Source: Epiperipatus broadwayi (Eukaryota; Onychophora; Udeonychophora; Euonychophora; Peripatidae). From it: 64,000 nt of DNA. This document shows positions 55,471 to 64,000 of this stretch, piece after piece (the stretch's first letter is position 1; every line of letters begins with the position of its first letter). The notes beneath the pieces are model-generated. The model ran no database searches and was not told the DNA's origin. It saw nothing but the letters and a program-made list of their open reading frames with translations. Both the position numbers and the translations under genes were made by a program. The stretch spans positions 2,564,001 through 2,628,000 of the forward strand of contig JAQFVV010012536.1 in NCBI GenBank assembly GCA_028023455.1, in the 5' to 3' direction.

Positions 55471-58400
55471 ATGATAGTAGATAATTTCAAACATTCATTT
55501 CATTATAAAAAAAAAGTAAATAAATATACAGTTTGATAAAATTATATTAACCTATCAAGTAATTTTTATTCATGGATTAACTTTCAATTCATTAGGTTTC
55601 AATTCATTAGGTTATTTCTTTAAAAATAACTAAGAGTTTGTTAAATATTTTCAGAAATCAAAGATAGCAATTTTTGATTCTACCCAAAGTGCAAATTAAA
55701 ACTTATTACATTTATAAAACAAAAACAGATTTTCTATTAATAAAAATATAATTTAATGTGCACGCATAATAAAAAATAATACCTCTATCCATGGTTTTAC
55801 TGTTGATTGGGTTTTTTTTTGGTTGCACTTTCCAGGTAATTGAAAAATAGCAAAATTTGTCCATTTGGTTCTCCTCTTGAATTTCCAGGTGAGACACAGG
55901 TAGACAGATGTGTTGAAGGTTAGATTGCAGATTTCTATACATTTTCTTCCAGTGAAGGTAGGTTACATGGAGAAAGGCAATGCCTAGCTTTTAGCTGAAG
56001 TTATCATATAGTTTTCATTGTATAAATCATTTTAGTGCTAAACTCATAATATGCTAAAAGCTTCATGCAAAAAATCTGCTATTTTATTCAATAGCTATGC
56101 TTGGACTGCTCTATCTCTCTCTCTCTCTTCAACAGCTAAGTTAGCAATAATTTCTTTTACTGTCTTTTTCAGCAGCAGAATTAAGATTTGACTGCTCTCT
56201 TCAACAGTTAAATTAGCAATAAACACCTCAGACACTTAGGGTATAATCATTAATTCAACCCCCCCCATACATATATATATATATATTAGAACAATCTTGC
56301 TCACAAGCCAATTACAATCTGTCTCTTACATTATCATTTTCATGACAACCAATTAAATAAAATTTTGTAAAAACAATTATTCAGTTATTATCTCCTTAAT
56401 CAGGTTAAAAACAAGTCAAGAACTTAAATTTAACAACATAAAATTCTTGACATTCCTTTATAATTAAAAATCAAATCTTGCAAAAAAACAACAAGATAAT
56501 CTGTTAATCACATTGATTTGATTTTTTCATTTCATTAAATAGAGATAAAGAAAGAAAAACAACTCTGATAAACTAAAATTTACAAAATCATTAAAATCCT
56601 ATTATTGGTCTTTCCTATTTTTTTTTAAATATTCTTCAATATATTTAATGTTTGAAAATTTTCATACTATCATATGGATATATTGAGTTAAATAAAGACC
56701 CATAATAAAATATGTATTGAAAAATTAAATTTTATTTTTCCATTAATTTTTTTTTTAATTCTCACACCTGAGGAATGTGCTGCCACCTATTTAATTATTT
56801 ATTTATGTATTTTTTTGTGCAGCTATGTAACCAACTGGTTGCAATATTTTATTATTTTTAACATTAAAATTTTTTGGAACTTATATGTATAAATAAAATG
56901 TTTGTTAATTAAAAACCATTGTAATAATAAAAATAATAAATATAATGGTATTTAACTATTATATATACTCTTTCGATCCACAGAAGTACTTTCAGTTAAT
57001 TCCTTAACCCTCTTCAATTGCCATTAAATTCAAAAAGGTTAAGGGATTAACCAAAAATACTTCTGTGGTGTAACAGTAGCTGGGTTCAAACCCTGTTACA
57101 AGAAAGTGAAATAATGTGAACATATTACCCTTAATACATATACTCATTTAAGCTGTCATTAAGAGGTTAAAAATATATAAGGAATTAGACATATATATGT
57201 ACATGAATCAATTTGGAATATTTTTTTTAAAAGAAAACGAATGGGGAAGGGATTAATTAGGCGTAATTATTTATTTTAGAATGTTTTATTTTTAAAATAT
57301 TATAAAATTGAAAAGTACAGTTATGCGCAAATATTTTTATATATATATTGTTTAGGATTGTCTCAAATATAGATTTTGTTTCAATCATACCTCAAATTAA
57401 TGAGGGTAGCAAAAAGAAATATTGTATATGCCTCCAAGCAATTCTGCATTGTATAGCAATCATTAATGACTTTTAAAAGAAAGAAAATTCTGAAAAAGCC
57501 AAGGAATGTATTGTGAATTAAAAAGACCAGGAATTGGCACCAAAAGACAAAGGAAATGTAAGGAAATGTTAAAGAAAGAAAAAAAGAAATATTTTTTTAA
57601 AAAGAAACAGTATTCAAGAAAGAAAATAGATTGGAGATCCAATAAAAAATTCTTGGCTTGGAAAGTTGACAGGACAGTTAGTTTGAAGCAGCTGAGCAGG
57701 AGAGAACTGTCGATATATTAATGCAAATGTTTAAAATGACATGGTAATTGCCGATACATGAAGGGCTTCACCATCTGCCACTGATACAAAACTGACTCTA
57801 CACATTGCCTGCCCACAGAAGAACCTGGGAACCTCATCAATAATCTGTACTACCTAACATAGGACAAAATGGGGGAGAATCGTGTCTCAAAAGTATGAAT
57901 AAATTCATTTTGGAAGACTACATCATCGAGAACTTAAATTGCCTCTTATCCATAACCTAAATACACCGTAATGCCAGACTTTATAAAAAGAAACAATATC
58001 ACGCTCTCATAAAGCAAACTTTGAGTACTTCAGGACCATGGAATTCAAGCAGTTACACTACGTGATTGATTATATTCTAATCCAAACCCCGAGGTTCGTC
58101 AGGTAACATGAACGTTGTATTTTTTTTATATATAACTTGGAATTGCTTCTAGCTGCCCTCATAATGATTCTATTTGATTAGTTCATAGTATTAAACTATT
58201 GCATATAACTATATATAAAAAAAATTTTATTATATAAATTAATATTTATTTGTTCTACATTAAGTTTTTTTTTATTATTTCATTTATGGGTCGGGGTTTA
58301 TTATATTTTTAGATGGGAATGATATAATTTGATTTTAAGAATATTATGTTAAAGTATCATAATAAAATTCTATATATATTTACCTTGGTGTTGAAGTTAC

Positions 58401-58832
58401 CTATTGTTTATCGTTTATATTCTCCTATTGCTTTACCTGCCAAATAAAGTGCAAATTATTCAAATATGTCCGATGTGAATAGACACGTTTATGAGTTCAG
58501 TATATGTTACATTCAAATCCACATTTTTTTTATCTCCGTTCATCTGATAGGTTTTCCTCCCAACCCTGAGAATGAGCTAGCTTGGGTCAGGCACCTCGTG
58601 AGACAGGAAAAGTAGGGAAAATATAATTCTCACCATAACAGTGAGTCTGGCGCTTGAGGTCAGCTATCAACTGACGCTCATAAATATATTTTTCCCATAT
58701 ATTTTTTTTTATAGATCTTACTCAAGAGACAATGGCCACTGGAAAACTTTCAATTTATTTTTTGTAAATCATATTGTACCGGTCGAAAACCACCACCACC
58801 CCACGTCAAATCGGATTCAAACTCAGCTTAAC
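55471..58832. other. AT-rich DNA with microsatellites and unassigned patches
   Basis: Seen here are a (TC)n run at 56115-56128, a C run and (AT)n at 56260-56285, and a short inverted pair around 'cagaagtactttcagttaat' / 'ttaaccaaaaatacttctgtg' (56981 and 57046). The patches 57500-58100 and 58540-58660 have more balanced composition. The first holds a lysine-rich 71-codon frame (57506-57721) and broken peptide-like runs further on. I recognise none of these. Confidence 0.4.
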
Positions 58833-59015
58833 CAAAACTGAATTCAAACCCAACTCAACAGCTCAGATAGCAGAAATCGACGGCACAGTGCTATGCGCCA
58901 AGAACTAGTTCAACGGTTGGTGAGGACTAGAGACCCTTGCACTGACACGAATATCTAATAATTAATTACTTTGAATACTTTTTAAATCAAATCATATGTA
59001 TGTTCGGGTTGCCAA
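58833..59015. repeat. Left copy of a long identical direct repeat
   Basis: These 183 bases are identical, as far as I can compare, to 63818-64000, which runs into the end of the window. The repeat starts 'caaaactgaattcaaaccca' and includes 'gaaatcgacggcacagtgct' and 'gaggactagagacccttgca'. The offset is 4985 bp. It may be an LTR-like terminus, a tandem duplication boundary or an assembly artefact. The true right end of this copy cannot be set because the partner is cut by the window edge. Confidence 0.85.
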
Positions 59016-60593
59016 CACAGATAGCGGGTATGAACATTTAAATAATTATAAAAAGAATGATGAACTAAGAAACCAAGTATGTTAGAAAATATTTAATAAT
59101 AATAATAATTTGTTTTGTTCAATAAAATATAGATTGCATTAGTTACCTCTAGTCTTTAAAATAATTTATAAATATAATAAGAGTGGCGGTCCTTATCATA
59201 TGCCAACAAGTATTACACAACATGGGATTCTATGTCTATGCCCCCAACGAGAAATATAAAGGCAGATAAAGGTATTCATTAAGAACGGAAATGATTGTTC
59301 TAATTTTATTACAATGGAATGTGAGATTTATCTTCACATTCGGAAATCTATTCATGAAGAGCAAAACGTATTTTAAGGCATAACTTTAATCTTGATTTGA
59401 AAACTGATTTAAACTAAATATATTTGAGAATTGGTTCGACTTTAATTTAAATCACTTCATCACGAATTACGAGCACGGAGCGGGTTTTACCGGAACAAAG
59501 ATGCAATGGTACTGACGAATTACAAGGCAGAGAGTAAAATTGAAAGATGATCGCTAGTCGATGATCGAAGTCCTATGGCGGCTTGCATTTGGCAAGTCTT
59601 ACGCCCTTTGACTAATGAATCGGAAAGGAAGTACTTTCTTCCTCGAGAAATTTAAATAAGAGAATATGATCACCGACCAGCCTAACGGAGCGGAAGATGG
59701 CCCTACGTCAGCAACATTTGATGATGATGACTTGATAGTCATCGTTGAAAAATAAAACCCATGTAGAATGCTCTACGTGATGACTTGACCAATTAATTAA
59801 AGTCAAACGAGCTTTTATCGAACTATTTTAAAACATTTATAAACTATATTAATTATGCCCTAATATCGTGCCCTTCCTGAATATTAATATAAAATAACAA
59901 AAGTGGAATTAAAATACATTTAACCCTTTATCGACCTTTTTGCAAAACATTTTAAATATATATATATGGATAAATAAATCAATATTAGTGAAGCAAGAAA
60001 TAACATTTTAACATTACGTGAGTATATAAACACTTGTAACTTAGGAGCTGGGGACATAGGTGAAAAACGGAGCAAATAATTTATGATTAGCTAATTATAA
60101 AAATAGTAAACGTATAATATTTTCTTTCGACTCGATGATTAATAGAACTTATAAATTTAGTTCTAATGGGCGAGAATAACTATTTAAAATTTATATTATA
60201 TTATTTGCGTGAGGCAAATAGAACCAAGGAGCTCATCGAGTCGAAAAATTATTGGCATATAATTTTAAATACGACATTAATAAAGCACACAAATATATAT
60301 ATTAAATGAACCGCCAAGTAAGAAAAGAAAAAGTTTAAAGACTAGAGATTTAAAGAATTACGAGATAAATTTACAGTAGCATGAATAAAAGGTGTTACAA
60401 AGATTTACATTAAAGAATAAAAGAGCTCTTAAAAAGAAGGAGTATAAAATAAAGTTCGAACTGGCCAGAAAGTTTAACGTTCATATTACCATTCCGTGCT
60501 TGTCCTTAAGTTACTCCTCCAAGTTGTTGAAACGTAGGCATCATTGGTTAACTACTGGAGTAGTATTTTAGTAGCTTTCATTATTTTAGCAGA
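59016..60593. other. Interior of the 5-kb repeat unit, left part
   Basis: 59460-59770 is clearly GC- and CpG-richer than the rest and contains a 29-codon frame starting MITDQPNGAEDG at about 59670, soon followed by 'aataaaacc'. A short inverted repeat 'ttcgactcgatga' / 'tcatcgagtcgaa' flanks 60128-60247. These could be promoter or leader sequences of an element or a gene. Nothing proves either. Confidence 0.4.
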
Positions 60594-60905
60594 ATGATCG
60601 ATCCGGAAAACGGTTCAGCAGCTCCAGTGAAGATTCCTCGGGACTTTAGGAACCGTAGCCAGATCCCTGATGTTCTAGCCCTCTATCATGATGAAATACA
60701 ATTTTTATACACACAGAGTTCACTGCACTACTCTACAACCAAAACTAGTCTTTTTCTTTACTTTTCAGGGCTATATATCTACTGTTCACTGATGCCTCCG
60801 GCTAGCGCTCATTTTATTATCAATCTCTTTTTTTTTATAATTAGTTGTTTTCAGAAACATTCCTTCGATAAGGCTTTCAAACTAATTTTTGAATTCCTTT
60901 CCTAA
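60594..60905 (+). CDS. Short frame with a coding-like first third, unidentified
   Basis: I do not recognise this frame. The first 35 or so codons (MIDPENGSAAPVKIPRDFRN...) are balanced in composition and polar. The rest becomes hydrophobic and AT-rich, as if reading into non-coding DNA. A true exon might therefore end near 60700 (around 'tctatcatgatg'), although no strong donor site is evident. It lies inside the 5-kb direct-repeat interval and on the opposite strand to the 223-codon frame. It may be the start of an element protein or chance. Confidence 0.3.
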   Translation: MIDPENGSAAPVKIPRDFRNRSQIPDVLALYHDEIQFLYTQSSLHYSTTKTSLFLYFSGLYIYCSLMPPASAHFIINLFFFIISCFQKHSFDKAFKLIFEFLS

Positions 60906-61649
60906 TTAGAAAATGAATTCTTAAAGTCTGAAATGATTTTAATTAAAAATTGAATTCTTATCTTTTTTTTATTAATAAAACTTTACTGTTGTTTTTGAGA
61001 ATTTGAAAGCCTTTGGAAGGAATGTAGCTTTTAATCGCAAAACTTTACAAATTATTTAAAAGTAAAAAAAAACAAGTATTCCCGACGCAATGAAACTTTC
61101 GAACAATTATATATATTTAATATTTACAAACATATATACGCACAATCCAGGCAATTTAATATATGTAAATTCATGAACATTTTATCATGAATTTATTTAG
61201 AGAATTGATCCAATTTAAACTAAACTAATTAATTTTACTACGTATTTGAAACAAGTTATTCATTATGGAAATTAGCGTGGATTGAACGTATAAAGCCCCA
61301 TTGCATCGGAAATTTAAGGTTAGTATTAGGGTAAATAACATGAAGCTAGGATCGAACTCAGATCCGACTGCTTCATTTCTTTTCACTTCAAAAAAAAAAC
61401 AATGAAAAAAAATGACTTTACTTACGCAGGATATAGTTGCATAAGTGTATAGACTCTGGGAGAACAGCATGAGCGTGAATAATATAACCTGCCCAAGCTA
61501 CAAAAATTATACATGTCTCACTGCGATCCATTTTTTGAATATTCAACTTATAAATGGGTTTATAATAAATCGGTCCGATTATCAAGTCTCATTTTCCTAT
61601 GGTCATGTCAGTTGGTCTTCTGTATATATATCTGTCTCTACAGTTTATC

Positions 61650-62321
61650 TTACTGTTTCCCTGGATCAGGTGGTACATATTGTTTTAACTGTCTGGCATT
61701 GTAATGGTCATAGTCCTGGTCTTCCCTGGTTGTCGTCAAGTTCCCATAGTCTATTGCTGTCATTTGTTCTATGGCCTTTTCTGCGACCGAATGCACAAAA
61801 AACAATTCTTTAACATTATCTCTATGAACGATGGGGTTCTCTCCTGGGTCTTCTTTGAAAGTTTGAGTCTGTATTGAGGCTCCAGGGAATGGCATCTGTA
61901 AAGTCCTCATGCTAAGTTGAGGATTCATCATCCGTCCCATTTCCACTTTTAGTTTCATTTGACCAGTGGTCTGAACATCTTTTTCTGTATCTATATCCGC
62001 TTCTTCCACTGCTTCATAACTGGACTCATCCTCACCACTGTTGTTTTCCTTGCTGTCCACAACTTCTTTTGGTGTGGCCTGATCATCTTCATTTTCTATT
62101 TTTGGGTCTTCAGAGGGATTTATTTCTTGCTGAAGCTTTACATTTTCTAGATTTGAGTTGGCTTGGATGCCATATGCTTCCTCGATCCTTACCAGCCTTT
62201 CCATCATCATCATCAGTACCTTTCGATCTTCTCTCATTTCTCTGAGGATCGTTTGTAAAGTGTCTTTTCCCATTTTTGAAAATACGAAAATAATGTAATA
62301 AACAATCAATATAATGAACAC
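61650..62321 (-). CDS. Uncharacterised acidic protein or gag-like frame, 223 codons
   Basis: This is the longest unexplained frame in the window. The ATG at 62273 (MGKDTLQTILREMRED) is a better start than the one at 62321, whose 16 extra residues are AT-rich and hydrophobic. Residues from 62273 on form a charged, probably coiled-coil N-terminus (REDRKVLMMMMERLVRIEE), then an acidic, low-complexity centre (NPSEDPKIENEDDQ; NNSGEDESSYEAVEEADID), then a more ordered end with QMPFPGASIQTQTF and LKQYVPPDPGK. An early splice donor is plausible where 'aaaca|gtaaga' overlaps the stop at 61650, so this may be a first coding exon. Coiled coil plus acidic linker also fits gag-like proteins of retroelements. 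I see no zinc knuckle or enzyme domain. Small overlapping frames are shadows. Confidence 0.5.
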   Translation of the reverse strand: MFIILIVYYIIFVFSKMGKDTLQTILREMREDRKVLMMMMERLVRIEEAYGIQANSNLENVKLQQEINPSEDPKIENEDDQATPKEVVDSKENNSGEDESSYEAVEEADIDTEKDVQTTGQMKLKVEMGRMMNPQLSMRTLQMPFPGASIQTQTFKEDPGENPIVHRDNVKELFFVHSVAEKAIEQMTAIDYGNLTTTREDQDYDHYNARQLKQYVPPDPGKQ

Positions 62322-63817
62322 TGCAGATCAACTTATAGTACTCTCTGTATGCTTAAAAATATTTTTTTTCTTCAGTAATTTTAACTAGGTCTCTGACTAC
62401 AGGTCCATTGTCCTAATCTTCACTAGCTGCTTCATATTATTTCCCCAATCTATGTAATCTGCCTTTTTTTTAGTTTACCTACGTTTTCTTGGTTAGCTCT
62501 TTATTTTAACTGTTTGAGTGAGACATGTATTCAAAAATATATAAAAAAAACATTATTCACTTTCCCTTTGTTCAACTGTTCTGTTCTCCCATGTCTGAAA
62601 AAAAAACTATACAGTGATATACAAATATTATGTATTAGCAGATACAACAAATCATTCTGTATTGAACACACTTGGTTTTTTTATTATGGCGATTGACCCA
62701 CTACTGTGCTGACAATCAAATTTGCTGACAAATTTATTTATATGGGCGCCAGTGAGCAAAATGAGATCAATAGGGCATGTGATATAACCCATTGACCCCC
62801 AAACCACATATGATAGACTTAACCTTTAATAAAACAATTGAATTGATGATGAGTAATATTATTTAATAACAGCTAACGCGTTCATGACCTGAGTTTAAAT
62901 ATAGGAGTTCACTACTTCATTTTTACTAAGCATGAGGCTTTAACACCAAAAAAAAATGTCAAAATTAATATTACAAGAACTTTTATTGGAGATATTATTC
63001 TAAATCTTGCTAGCATGAAAGCGTGCAAACCATTTAAGCATTTTGCCAACTGCATCTGGCTGCTTGGTGTACACAAAGGGTCTTCACCTGCTTTGAGGTT
63101 ACTCTAGAAATTATTGTCATTAAAGCGTAATGTCACACTGCATCGGACCGCTTGACAGATAATTCCCAGTTTGAAGGTCTTCGCCTACTTTGAGACTACT
63201 AAAAATACGGAGCGAACATTTAATATATATGCTAGCAAGCAATACTTTGAAATTAAGACTTTTATATGATATCATATTAGATATTTTATATTATAACAAC
63301 TGAGATGAACAAAATTAATTTTGACACAGACAAAATATTTCATTTATTTTACCCCTATGCTTTGATCTATGGACTCTTACTACTTTGCTAACGATATTTT
63401 TCCTATTGTCACGAACGCGTATAACACAAACGTATAATATATATACTGATATAGTACACGTATAATTAATATATATACATCTGAATAATTATTTTAACTA
63501 ACGAATCTTTTACTGAACGAACATTTAAAAAAATAATCTTGAAAACATTTTTATAAGAAAGAATTAGAAAATGATATTTTAATTTATTAAATCATTTCAG
63601 TATATATATAACACTTTTTTTTAAAAAAAAAATATCACTCTACAGAAACATTTACTTTATTGGGATTTCAATTAACTGAGTAACTAAAATCACAATTCTA
63701 ATCTCCAGGGCATGTGTGGGGTTTATTAAGTCGAGCCACAACGATTGGGCAGCCAAAAACATAACCATGTACCCCCCAAAAACACCCCCCCCCCCCCACA
63801 ACCCACCATCAGGCGTT
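62322..63817. other. Interior of the 5-kb repeat unit, right part
   Basis: At 63030-63200 a unit of about 90 bp is repeated (gcatctggctgcttggtgta...aaagggtcttcacctgcttt and gcatcggaccgcttgacaga...gaaggtcttcgcctactttg). A poly-C run (63784-63797) lies just left of the right repeat copy. On the minus strand it becomes a G tract, at a place where a retroelement on that strand would have its leader. Confidence 0.5.
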
Positions 63818-64000
63818 CAAAACTGAATTCAAACCCAACTCAACAGCTCAGATAGCAGAAATCGACGGCACAGTGCTATGCGCCAAGAACTAGTTCAACG
63901 GTTGGTGAGGACTAGAGACCCTTGCACTGACACGAATATCTAATAATTAATTACTTTGAATACTTTTTAAATCAAATCATATGTATGTTCGGGTTGCCAA
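63818..64000. repeat. Right copy of the direct repeat, cut by window end
   Basis: Identical to 58833-59015 over its whole visible length. To the left of the shared block the two copies differ (poly-C context here, 'accaccaccacccca' context there), although both are C/A-rich. Confidence 0.85.

Noticed and set aside
57506-57721. Lysine-rich 71-codon frame as a ribosomal or nuclear protein
   Set aside because: Composition follows the local poly-A richness, and I see no motif and no splice or start context.
63784-63797. Poly-C run as a polypurine tract (minus strand) of an LTR element
   Set aside because: It is a pure homopolymer about 20 bp from the repeat start. On the strand where it would be purine it lies downstream of the repeat rather than upstream, so it cannot prime the expected LTR.

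Overview
The window is AT-rich animal nuclear DNA from an organism with large introns and a heavy load of transposable elements. I see no bacterial, organellar or viral replicon architecture. The element mix is an RTE-type LINE, a second LINE whose C-terminal region resembles elements I associate with ticks and other chelicerates, Ty3/gypsy, a Penelope-like endonuclease fragment, hAT, tRNA-derived SINEs and foldback elements. This suggests an invertebrate, possibly an arthropod or chelicerate, but no single marker fixes the taxon.

Host gene content is sparse. The best host coding segment is one 124-bp exon at 50108-50231 (+) with good splice sites, which reads like part of a phospholipase D3/D4-type protein. 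A processed pseudogene fragment of the chaperonin subunit CCT4 (TCP1-delta) lies at about 36129-36525 (-). Weaker candidates are an open 223-codon frame at 61650-62321 (-), a CpG- and GC-richer block at 33763-34139 (+), and a 92-codon frame at 34570-34848 (-).

Layout. 1-7.9 kb: minisatellite, LINE tails, foldback and tandem elements. 7951-11616: a complete but internally deleted Ty3/gypsy element on the minus strand, with LTRs, a polypurine tract, a 5-bp target duplication and a triplicated leader. 12.6-13.9 kb: tandem/inverted composite repeat. 14.3-15.85 kb: decayed RTE copy (-). 17.8-24.8 kb: hairpin retroposons, a segmental tandem duplication carrying a perfect 180-bp palindrome, and a large foldback. 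26.6-29.4 kb: inverted SINE-like dimer and a second gypsy remnant with its 3' LTR. 30.2-30.5 kb: Penelope-like GIY-YIG fragment. 31.5 kb: tRNA-derived SINE. 36-38 kb: CCT4 pseudogene and RTE tails. 40886-44177: an intact, apparently full-length RTE-like LINE with a 984-codon ORF and a 10-bp target duplication, inserted into the loop of an older inverted repeat. 45.2-46.6 kb: 3' part of a second LINE with a duplicated tail. 50.1 kb: PLD-like exon. 50.5-53 kb: short retroposons. 54.0-55.5 kb: decayed hAT transposase. 58.8-64 kb: two identical segments of at least 183 bp, 4985 bp apart, flanking an unexplained region with the 223-codon frame.

There is no gene cluster here whose products work together. 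The window is best read as intronic or intergenic DNA shaped by successive insertions. Target-site duplications can be read directly for ten of them. The most unusual material is the perfect spacerless palindrome, two retroposon families that often occur as inverted dimers, and the long direct repeat at the right edge.
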